Shown in pieces: positions 1-7,754 of a stretch of 18,223 nucleotides of DNA. The position numbers were made by a program, and so were the translations under genes. Each line of letters starts with the position of its first letter. Position 1 is the stretch's first letter. The DNA comes from JBFHER01 sp041584055 (lineage in GTDB: Bacteria; Bacteroidota; Bacteroidia; Bacteroidales; UBA5342), in assembly GCA_041584055.1 (NCBI GenBank), contig JBFHER010000052.1, positions 1 to 18,223 on the forward strand, in the 5' to 3' direction. The notes beneath the pieces were generated by a model, which saw only the letters and a list, made by a program, of their open reading frames with translations, was not told the origin of the DNA and did not search any database.

Positions 1-2638
1 GACACAGGTGGATAACAGTTTTGACTTTAGTGTGGCTGACGAACAGGAATATGCTGCATTGATCGGGGTTTCGGCAGATGATATTGAAGAAATTTCTGTA
101 CTGAAAGATGCCGCGGCTACCGCGCAATACGGTTCACGTGGGGCAAACGGTGTATTAATGATTAAAACAAAAAGAGGATCACGGGGTAAAGCTGTATTCT
201 CCGCTGGTTACAGAGGATCTGTGAGCCAACAACCCGATGGAATACCAATGTTGAATGGACATCAGTACTCTACCTTGATCAAGGATGAGACGCTGATGCT
301 TGGAAAAAGCAGGGGATCATATCCTCAGGTAGAATTTGATCCGTCATATGAATTGTACGACTATTACAACAAAGATGTTAACTGGTTGGATGAGATTACA
401 CAGATTGGAACCGTACACAATGTAAATTTCGGTGTGTCGGGAGGGGGTGAAAAAGCCATGTACCGTATTTCATCAAGTTATAAGGAAGAAGTTGGTACAA
501 CTCTGGGGACCGCCAACATGTTATTTACAACCCGTGCACTGATGGATTATTATGTGTCAGATAAGTTAAGAATTACCTCTGAATTGGCTTTTAATCATGG
601 TTCATTAGACAGATCATATCCTGACATCAGAAATAACGCGCTCACGAAGATGCCCAACCAGTCAATTTACGAACTGGATGAGTTTGGAAATTCTACCGGG
701 GCCTATTTTACACCGGTTGACGCCTTTCAGGGAAGTGGTACCAGCTACTATAATCCTGTGGCAATGGCTAATTTGTACACTTACAATGTTGAAAATAATC
801 GTATCTCACCAAACTTCAGACTGAGTTACAAACTATTGAAAACCTTAAGTTATGATGCTGTTTTATCCTTTGATGCAAATAACAATAAAACTGTTTTCTT
901 TGTGCCTGAAGAGGCCATGGGAACCAGCTGGGCCGGTAGTTCTGCAAACAATGCCAAACTAAGCGACAGTGAGTTTTTTGTAATCAGAACTGAAAATAAA
1001 CTGACATGGAGACCGAATCTTGGTGAAGATCATTCCTTATTTTCGGCAATCAAATTTATTTCAAACGACAAAATATCGCAAACCTACTCAGCATCGTCCA
1101 GTAACTCACCAAGTACCTTGCTGCAAACACCAATTATAGATACGAGAATTGAAGGTTCCGGGAACACGATCTCTTCTAATTATACGCAGTACAGACAGCT
1201 TACCTACAATGTGGCATTCAATTATGCTTACAAGGAAAAATACATTCTGAGTGGTAACATTAACAGGGAAGGGAACTCCCGTTTCGGTAAAAGTTATCGC
1301 TATGGAACATTCCCAAGTATCGGTGCAAGATGGATCGTTTCGGATGAGGCCTTCCTGAAAAATATTAACTGGTTAGATGAGTTCAGTGTACGCGCAAGTT
1401 ATGGTGTTAACGGCCGTTCTCCGGATTTCAACTACGGACAGTATAACGTTTATTCTACCTACAGTTACAACTACATTGATGAACGTCCTGCTTTTCCTGC
1501 AAGTGTTGAGTTGAAAGGGTTGAAATGGGAGACTGTTACACAGCAAAACCTTGGTTTTAATCTACGTCTTTTCGATAATAGAATTGATGCTGATATGGAT
1601 ATCTACATGAAACGGACAGAAGATTTGTTGAGTGAAAATACCTCCATTCCTTCTACATCCGGATTCTCTTCATTGCCATACCTTAATATCGGAACAATTG
1701 ATAACCAGGGATGGGAGTTAAGTGTGATGAGTAAAATTATAAAAAAGAAGGACTTCAGATTCGACTTTAACTTCAACGTTTCTCAAAATATAAACGTGAT
1801 TCGTGAAATTACTGAAGCGATGGATGTTGAAGAAGGGAACGCATTGGAAACAGGACCAAATGGTTATTTGAGGCGTATTCAAGTGGATAATCCAATTGGG
1901 TCTTTCTACGGCTATAGATATTTAGGGGTCTATTCTGAAGCAGATGAATACCCAACAAATACAAGCAACTACATTTTTGCCAGAGATGAGAATGGAGATG
2001 TAATCTACGACTTTAACGGAGAACCAAAGTACATGAAGTTTAACAACAGTCGATTCTTTCAGTCTGGTGATGCAATGTACGAAGACATCAATCACGATGG
2101 TAATATCAATGTTCTTGATGTTGTGTACCTGGGTGATGCAAATCCAAAACTTCATGGCGGATTTGGACCAAACTTTACCTATAAACAAATCCAGTTCAAT
2201 GTTTTCTTTAACTTCCGTTTAAAACAGCAGGTAATGAACCTTGCACGAATGAATACAGAAAGCATGGACGGTTTGGATAATCAAAGTACGGCGACCTTGC
2301 GTCGTTGGAGATACGAAGGCAACGAAACCGATATCCCACGTGCATATTACAATAGCCCGTTTAACAACCTGGGATCGGATCGTTACATGGAAGATGCATC
2401 GTTTCTACGTATGAAATATGTCACCTTAAGATACAACCTTCCTAAGAATGCACTTGGACGCATTGGTTTAACCACTGCTTCAGTTTATATTACAGGTCAG
2501 AATCTACTCACTTTTACGCGATATACAGGGCCGGATCCTGAAACTGGATCCAGCGATAACTGGAAAAACGTTGGTTACGATAGAAACCTCACGCCGAGAG
2601 CAAAACAAATAACCTTAGGTTTGAATGCATCATTTTAA
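1..2638 (+). CDS. SusC-like TonB-dependent outer-membrane transporter, 5' truncated by window edge
   Basis: This is the C-terminal ~880 residues of a SusC/RagA family TonB-dependent transporter, which imports glycan oligomers through the outer membrane under a SusD lid. The reading frame is open from base 2, so the true start lies upstream. The signal peptide, the carboxypeptidase-like N-terminal domain and the first part of the plug are missing, roughly 150-220 residues by comparison with full-length relatives. The plug end is visible at about nt 80-180, with the family motif VLKDAAATAQYGSRGANGV. The rest is beta-barrel sequence rich in aromatic residues and ends in a terminal Phe, as expected for outer-membrane barrels. 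A Ca-binding-like loop (DINHDGNINVLD) lies near nt 2085-2120, as is common in this family. The stop is 12 nt before the SusD partner, so the two are almost certainly co-transcribed. Family assignment is firm; the substrate is unknown. Confidence 0.96.
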   Translation, partial: TQVDNSFDFSVADEQEYAALIGVSADDIEEISVLKDAAATAQYGSRGANGVLMIKTKRGSRGKAVFSAGYRGSVSQQPDGIPMLNGHQYSTLIKDETLMLGKSRGSYPQVEFDPSYELYDYYNKDVNWLDEITQIGTVHNVNFGVSGGGEKAMYRISSSYKEEVGTTLGTANMLFTTRALMDYYVSDKLRITSELAFNHGSLDRSYPDIRNNALTKMPNQSIYELDEFGNSTGAYFTPVDAFQGSGTSYYNPVAMANLYTYNVENNRISPNFRLSYKLLKTLSYDAVLSFDANNNKTVFFVPEEAMGTSWAGSSANNAKLSDSEFFVIRTENKLTWRPNLGEDHSLFSAIKFISNDKISQTYSASSSNSPSTLLQTPIIDTRIEGSGNTISSNYTQYRQLTYNVAFNYAYKEKYILSGNINREGNSRFGKSYRYGTFPSIGARWIVSDEAFLKNINWLDEFSVRASYGVNGRSPDFNYGQYNVYSTYSYNYIDERPAFPASVELKGLKWETVTQQNLGFNLRLFDNRIDADMDIYMKRTEDLLSENTSIPSTSGFSSLPYLNIGTIDNQGWELSVMSKIIKKKDFRFDFNFNVSQNINVIREITEAMDVEEGNALETGPNGYLRRIQVDNPIGSFYGYRYLGVYSEADEYPTNTSNYIFARDENGDVIYDFNGEPKYMKFNNSRFFQSGDAMYEDINHDGNINVLDVVYLGDANPKLHGGFGPNFTYKQIQFNVFFNFRLKQQVMNLARMNTESMDGLDNQSTATLRRWRYEGNETDIPRAYYNSPFNNLGSDRYMEDASFLRMKYVTLRYNLPKNALGRIGLTTASVYITGQNLLTFTRYTGPDPETGSSDNWKNVGYDRNLTPRAKQITLGLNASF

Positions 2639-2650
2639 AACGAATTTATC

Positions 2651-4126
2651 ATGCGGAAAAATATCATAAAATCACTGATTGCCCTGAGTTTTGTATTACT
2701 CTTTAATACAGGATGTGAAGATTATCTTCAGTTAACACCAAAGGATGATTTGGTGCAGGATGAATTTTGGCAAAACAAGGAACAGGTGGGATCGGCAGTG
2801 GCAGGTTGCTATGCATCCATGAACCAGTCCGGGTTTACCGATAGAATCCTTCTGTGGGGTGAAGCAAGAGCAGAAATGTTGGTTTCTGTACGCGCAGGTT
2901 CAACCACTGAAAACTTACTGAAAAACTATGTGATCTCAACCAACTCACTGGTTAGTTGGTCGAACTTTTACAAGACAATAAATTATTGCAACACAGTACT
3001 CGCTTTTGCAGATCAGGCAAAAGAGAATGACCCTACTTTTACTGAGTTTGATTTGAAACGCTACAAAGCAGAGGTAACTGCAATCCGATCGCTGGTTTAC
3101 TTTATTCTGGTAAAAAACTTTAAAGAAGTACCCCTCGTGATTGAAGCAACCTTGAGCGATCAGTCGGATTTTTATCCTGCTAAAAGCACAGAGGATGAAG
3201 TCTTGGAGCACATCATTGCAGACCTGAAAAAGGCACTTGTTGATTTGCCTGAATCCTATACGCAAAGTGTGAAGCATGATAAAGGTCGGATGACAAAGGG
3301 TGCAGTGAACGCACTTTTAGCTGATATCTATTTATGGGCAAATAGATATGATGAATGCATTGACGCATGTCAGGAAGTTATCAACTCAGGGAAATATACA
3401 TTGGTGGATGGAACGGAATGGTTTAGCTCCATCTTTTTTGAAGGAAACTCAGCCGAGGGAATCTTTGAATTACAGTTTGATGATTTGTTCACAACGCTGA
3501 AAAATAACTTCTATGTTGGAAATCCTATTTTAGCACCTTTTGGTGGCATTTCACAGATTTATGCGGACGATTTAAACGACATTCGTGCGGATCGCGCCAG
3601 TTATGATCTAATAGACGGAAGTGTGTTTAAATATGCAGGAGTGGACGCTAAAAGTGGTCTTTTCAGATCAGCGACCCAGTTTTATAACACATGGATCTTT
3701 TACCGTTATGCTGATGTTTTGTTGATGCAGGCAGAAGCCTATTTGCTTTCTCCTACACAACAGGATATTGTCAAAGCTCAGAGCCTGATCAATCAGGTTC
3801 ATTTACGTGCAACAGGCAGTTTTGTTGAAGCAGATCTTTCTCAGGCATCACTTCTTGATGCCTTGCTTGTAGAACGTCAAAAGGAATTTGCCTTCGAAGC
3901 AAAGCGTTGGTATGACCTATTACGCTACGAAAGAAGAATCGATTTTGATGATCCTGACGCTGTTTCTTTAATACGGACCATGGCTGAATTAAAAACGAAT
4001 GCAGATAATTATGAAGAAATCATGAGTTATTACTCAGACAGCGCATCTTATTTTCTGCCCATCTATCAAGACGAAGTGGATTTGAATCGCAATCTCGAAC
4101 AAAATCCGTTTTATATTAATTATTAA
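2651..4126 (+). CDS. SusD/RagB-like nutrient-binding lipoprotein (partner of upstream SusC)
   Basis: This 491-residue protein is a SusD/RagB family outer-membrane lipoprotein that binds glycan at the cell surface and closes over its SusC channel. It begins with a lipoprotein signal peptide: a hydrophobic stretch at residues 8-18, then NTGC with the lipidated Cys at 22. The mature protein starts CEDYLQ, with acidic residues that fit a Bacteroidota surface-export signal. SusD hallmarks are the helical N-terminal half (IRSLVYFILVKNF, about 145-157; GAVNALLADIYLW, about 217-229), RYADVLLMQAEA at 352-363, and ERQKEFAFEAKRWYDLLR at 408-425. It ends with the usual FLPI...EQNPFY tail. Length is typical of the family. 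It follows the SusC stop by 12 nt. Downstream spacing is unusually large (424 nt), so the transcript may be processed or interrupted there. Confidence 0.96.
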   Translation: MRKNIIKSLIALSFVLLFNTGCEDYLQLTPKDDLVQDEFWQNKEQVGSAVAGCYASMNQSGFTDRILLWGEARAEMLVSVRAGSTTENLLKNYVISTNSLVSWSNFYKTINYCNTVLAFADQAKENDPTFTEFDLKRYKAEVTAIRSLVYFILVKNFKEVPLVIEATLSDQSDFYPAKSTEDEVLEHIIADLKKALVDLPESYTQSVKHDKGRMTKGAVNALLADIYLWANRYDECIDACQEVINSGKYTLVDGTEWFSSIFFEGNSAEGIFELQFDDLFTTLKNNFYVGNPILAPFGGISQIYADDLNDIRADRASYDLIDGSVFKYAGVDAKSGLFRSATQFYNTWIFYRYADVLLMQAEAYLLSPTQQDIVKAQSLINQVHLRATGSFVEADLSQASLLDALLVERQKEFAFEAKRWYDLLRYERRIDFDDPDAVSLIRTMAELKTNADNYEEIMSYYSDSASYFLPIYQDEVDLNRNLEQNPFYINY

Positions 4127-4550
4127 TTTATCCTCTCAGAAAGAGTTATCGCATTAGATTATAAAAAATGAAATCGATTCAAACCAAAATATTAAAGTTC
4201 GGTAAGGGGCAAACACTTGCGACCCGTGCTTTGATCGGTTTCACGCCAATCAATGGTGGAGCTTGTTCAAACGAATTGGAGAGAATTGGCTTCCATGCAA
4301 CTGCTATAGCAGCTTTAAATTCACTTGCAAAAAATGGCTTGACAGACGCTCCGGCCAGGGAAGTAACTGCCTGGAGAAATGATAAAAAAGTAATAGTAAA
4401 CAGTTGTATTTCAGTCTGCAACCTTAACGGTTTCAGTGGATGATGAAAGTGAGGGCTGGCGAAATTGGGATGAATGATTCCGAATGGATGCCAGTGCATG
4501 AGTAAGGATTTAATAAACAAGATAATAAGTCAACGATTAATAATAGAATT
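4127..4550. other. Anomalous 424-nt spacer inside the operon; only doubtful small ORFs
   Basis: This gap separates the first SusD from the first FAS1 gene, whereas the other junctions in the gene run are 12-40 nt. It holds a + strand 91-codon frame at 4168-4443, preceded by an A-rich start context (ATTATAAAAAATG), with no signal peptide and no domain I recognise. A 113-codon frame on the opposite strand (4179-4520) covers most of the same bases. Codons of the + frame look unremarkable, but openness on both strands argues for a non-coding or inserted element as much as for a gene. A small imperfect hairpin (stem CTGCAACC / GGTTTCAG, one mismatch) lies at 4416-4436. I saw no TAnnTTTG promoter-like element, transposase or terminator with a T-tract. 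It could be a dispersed repeat, an sRNA or a decayed gene. Confidence 0.5.
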
Positions 4551-6179
4551 ATGAAAAAGATGAATAAACTACCGGGAATCCTGATAATAGCGATAGTGTT
4601 GTTTATCGCTGCATTAAGTTGCAAGGATAATTTAGAAGGGACCACTTATTTCGCATCGGATAATATGACATTGGTGCAAACGATGGAAGCACATCCGGAA
4701 GATTTTTCCATTTATCTGGAGATTTTACATAAAACAGGTTATTATACTGCCTTGCAATCCTATGGAAAGTACACATGTTTTGTTCCGGTGAACAGTGTTT
4801 GGGAAAAATACATACAAGAACGATGGGGTGTTAACTCAATTGCTGATTTAACCACAGATGAACAGATTGAAGGGTTAAAGGAGTTGGTGAAGTTTCATAC
4901 AATGGCAAGCAGAAGGGCTACCAGCAGCTTTATCGAAGGGAGACTTCCCGACACAACCTTTACAGGTGATTTCCTGGTGACATCTTATTTATTGGGTGGA
5001 GGCATCGGAAATGTGTTGATCAACAGGGAGGCTAAATTGCTCACCTTTGATATCAGCGCTGACAATGGTATAATTCATACGTTAAATAAAGTGTTGACGC
5101 CGTTTTCAGATCCCATACCCGCGACAATGGAAAAGGCAGGCAAGCATAGTATTTTTGTTGAGGCTTTAAAACAAACCGGATATTACGATCAGTGGTCCAT
5201 TCTTGAGTTTGAAGGAGGAAACAAGGCTAATTTTACAGTGTTTGCAGAATCCGATTCTGTATTTGCTTTGTCAGGGATCAATTCCTTCGAGGATTTGGCA
5301 GCAATGCTCACCGATACCACAGATTACATGAATGAGTCTAATACGCTGAACCGTTTTATGGCTTACCATGCAACCACTTCATTTCTATATACAAGCGATA
5401 TCCCTTCGGATGGCTTCATCAGTACTGTTTTACCGAAGAATGCCATTAAGGTATATAAAACCGATAAACTACTCAAAGTAAATGAATCAGAAACCGGCGT
5501 AAACGATACCTGGATTTCTCTGCTGAAGGCATATAGTAATTTGCCTGCAAAGAATGGGGTATATCATACCGTGGATACCATCATGAATATCTTCGTGCCG
5601 AGTGCCAAATACATCATCTTTGATCCTGTATCAGATCAGCCTGAAGTACAGGCAAAAATGGTAAAAAGCCATGAGCAGACCCTACCATCATTTTATCAAT
5701 ACGTGCATTGGTATCCTGAGAGCAAGACAATGCGCTGGATGGCTCAATCTGTTTACAAAAACTTAAACAGAAACATTTTTGATACAGGGGGCTATGTATG
5801 GTTTGAATTAGTGACTCCGATTATTCCAAAAGGAAAATATGAAATGTTGGTATGTTCAAATGGAGGTAACTCCGCAAGAGGTATCTTCCAAATATATTGG
5901 GATGGTAACCCCATTGGTCCGGTGTACGACGTGAGAACAAAAGGAACCTCGGTTGGATTTCCCGATTCAGTTGCCATGGAAGCAAACGGTTGGCGACATG
6001 GTTATAAATACATAACGAATAACGCAGGAGAAACACAATATGACGCTGCAAATACCATGCGCTTCATTGTGACCAAAGAACTGCTGTGTCCAGAACAACA
6101 GAGACATACTGTCCGTTTTGTGGCTGTAAAAGCAGGAGGTATGCCAATTGATTACATCGAGTGGATTCCGGTTAATTAA
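4551..6179 (+). CDS. FAS1 (fasciclin) domain lipoprotein, two FAS1 domains plus C-terminal beta-domain
   Basis: This 542-residue probable outer-membrane lipoprotein has a hydrophobic signal (about 8-22) and AALSC, with the candidate lipid-bearing Cys at 24 followed by KDNLEG. The lipobox is slightly off consensus because Ala is at -3. The first FAS1 domain spans about 40-186, with the characteristic FVPVNSVW (77-84) and the late HTLNKVL (176-182). A second, more divergent FAS1 domain spans about 190-348 (FTVFAESDSVF, 228-238; GVYHTVDTIM, 336-345). The remaining ~190 residues form a beta-rich module ending MPIDYIEWIPVN. Such tails occur in Bacteroidota fasciclin lipoproteins (I recall the DUF5108 label, unverified) and resemble galactose-binding-like folds. 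FAS1 domains generally mediate adhesion or binding; no catalytic residues are evident. Its place between two SusC/SusD pairs suggests a surface glycan-binding accessory role, which is inference. Confidence 0.9.
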   Translation: MKKMNKLPGILIIAIVLFIAALSCKDNLEGTTYFASDNMTLVQTMEAHPEDFSIYLEILHKTGYYTALQSYGKYTCFVPVNSVWEKYIQERWGVNSIADLTTDEQIEGLKELVKFHTMASRRATSSFIEGRLPDTTFTGDFLVTSYLLGGGIGNVLINREAKLLTFDISADNGIIHTLNKVLTPFSDPIPATMEKAGKHSIFVEALKQTGYYDQWSILEFEGGNKANFTVFAESDSVFALSGINSFEDLAAMLTDTTDYMNESNTLNRFMAYHATTSFLYTSDIPSDGFISTVLPKNAIKVYKTDKLLKVNESETGVNDTWISLLKAYSNLPAKNGVYHTVDTIMNIFVPSAKYIIFDPVSDQPEVQAKMVKSHEQTLPSFYQYVHWYPESKTMRWMAQSVYKNLNRNIFDTGGYVWFELVTPIIPKGKYEMLVCSNGGNSARGIFQIYWDGNPIGPVYDVRTKGTSVGFPDSVAMEANGWRHGYKYITNNAGETQYDAANTMRFIVTKELLCPEQQRHTVRFVAVKAGGMPIDYIEWIPVN

Positions 6180-6219
6180 TGAATGGTTGAAAATTAAAAT
6201 ACTTATTATGAATATACAT

Positions 6220-7731
6220 ATGAAAAAGAACTTTTTAAACAGTCTGCTTATTCTGACCGTGCTGCTACTTTTCAATTCCTGTAAGAATGAGGAGTGGGAT
6301 GATCATTATCTGCAAAGCGACCAACGCCTCGATACTGACATTGCAAGCTTAATCATGAGTGATCCGGAATTAAGCACCTTTGCCGGTCTCTTAACGCAAA
6401 CCGGTTATGATGTGGTGTTGGCGCAGGATCAGGCTTTTACAGTCTGGGCTCCTGTGAATGACGCTTTAACCGGCCTTTCATCAGATGTGTTGAACGATCC
6501 GGATAAGTTAAAGGCATTGGTTGGAAATCATATCAGTCGTTTTTCATACACTTCCACAAAAGGAGCAGAGAATGATCTGGTGAAAATGCTCAATAATAAG
6601 TATATCAAATACCTAAATCAGAGTGGCTCGCCAACATTTGCCGACGCAGTTGTTATAAACGGCGATTTATTAACCAATAATGGCATCCTGCATAAAATAA
6701 ATGCCCTGGTTGATGTGCGGGAAAACATTTGGGGAGCACTGAAAAGCTCAAACAACTATCCTGAGATGATGAATTATCTCAGTCAGTTTGACTTTATTAT
6801 GTTCGATCCGATTAACAGCGTGGTAACAGGTCAAAACAGTTTAGGTCAGGCCGTTTATGATTCTGTGTTTGTGGGATCCAATACCTATTTCGACATTGTG
6901 GGTAATCTTAATTCAGAAGAAGAGCGCTATACCTTTGTTGCTTTGACCGACGATGTGTATAAAAGCGCCTACGATTCAATCAGTCCTTATTTCTCACACC
7001 CAGATTCAATGACTGTTGTTAATAACACGGTTGAAACAATTTTCAATAACCTTAATTTTAGTGAGTTTAATGTGGCCGGTTTAAATGGTGCAACCGTGAC
7101 CAATACACTTGGAAATGAAATTGCCTTAAAAGCATCGGACGTGGCACTGGAAAATAAATTAAGCAATGGAAGTATCCTCGAATTGTCAAACTATGGATTT
7201 GCAGCAAAAGATTTAATCTATAAGCCAATTCGTTTTGAAATCGAAACAACTGCAAGACGGACCATCGGATCCGTGACTGATTTAACCATTCAGAAGAAAT
7301 ACAATGTGGCTGCGTCAGGTGAGTTCGCAAATGTGGTTCAATTGCTTGAAAATCCAGATGGCACAAATGACTATTTTACAATCGCTTTTAGCAACGTACT
7401 GTCTGCCAAATACAATTTGTTTGTGAAATATGCGCCTGTTGGGGCCACGCAGCAATCCAAAGTGAGGTATGAAGTGAGTGTGATGGGAGCCAATGCAGAC
7501 GGATCAATCGATTCTGTTGGATATTCTATTCCGGATACCATCATTGTTCCTACAGAGGAAAGACTTATGCAGATTGGTGATACCTATGATATTCCAACCT
7601 TTATTGATAATAATCCAACGAATCCTTACAGCGTATTGGTGAAAGTGTTTGTATCCGTTAGTCAGGCTGAGCTTGTTTTATACGGTCGGAAGTTTGGAAT
7701 CGATTATATAGAGTTAGTTCCTGCTGAATAA
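6220..7731 (+). CDS. FAS1 (fasciclin) domain lipoprotein, second copy
   Basis: I chose the ATG at 6220, giving 503 residues. It yields a clean lipoprotein signal (MKKNFLNSLLILTVLLLFNSC, Cys 21), whereas the frame is open back to an ATG at 6148 that would overlap the previous gene by 32 nt and bury the signal. The mature protein begins CKNEEWDDHY, acidic as for surface-exported lipoproteins. A FAS1 domain covers about 41-166 (FTVWAPVNDAL, 73-83; NGILHKINALV, 154-164). A weaker second FAS1-like unit covers about 175-335 (YTFVALTDDVY, 237-247). The C-terminal ~165 residues are a beta-rich domain ending GIDYIELVPAE, matching the tail of the preceding FAS1 protein. Overall the two proteins share architecture but not close sequence identity, so they are likely ancient paralogues. 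It lies 40 nt after the first FAS1 gene and 23 nt before the next SusC, consistent with one operon. Confidence 0.9.
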   Translation: MKKNFLNSLLILTVLLLFNSCKNEEWDDHYLQSDQRLDTDIASLIMSDPELSTFAGLLTQTGYDVVLAQDQAFTVWAPVNDALTGLSSDVLNDPDKLKALVGNHISRFSYTSTKGAENDLVKMLNNKYIKYLNQSGSPTFADAVVINGDLLTNNGILHKINALVDVRENIWGALKSSNNYPEMMNYLSQFDFIMFDPINSVVTGQNSLGQAVYDSVFVGSNTYFDIVGNLNSEEERYTFVALTDDVYKSAYDSISPYFSHPDSMTVVNNTVETIFNNLNFSEFNVAGLNGATVTNTLGNEIALKASDVALENKLSNGSILELSNYGFAAKDLIYKPIRFEIETTARRTIGSVTDLTIQKKYNVAASGEFANVVQLLENPDGTNDYFTIAFSNVLSAKYNLFVKYAPVGATQQSKVRYEVSVMGANADGSIDSVGYSIPDTIIVPTEERLMQIGDTYDIPTFIDNNPTNPYSVLVKVFVSVSQAELVLYGRKFGIDYIELVPAE

Positions 7732-7754
7732 TTATAATAAAAGAATAAAAACAG

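Noticed and set aside
4168..4443. A 91-codon + strand frame as a confident small gene
   Set aside because: It has no recognisable domain or signal peptide, and a longer frame is open on the opposite strand over the same bases. It is described within the spacer instead of as a gene.
4179..4520. A 113-codon - strand frame in the same spacer
   Set aside because: It has no promoter-like element, no recognised domain, and an orientation opposite to every supported gene.
6148..6219. Upstream start for the second FAS1 lipoprotein
   Set aside because: It would overlap the previous gene and place 24 residues before a standard lipoprotein signal peptide.
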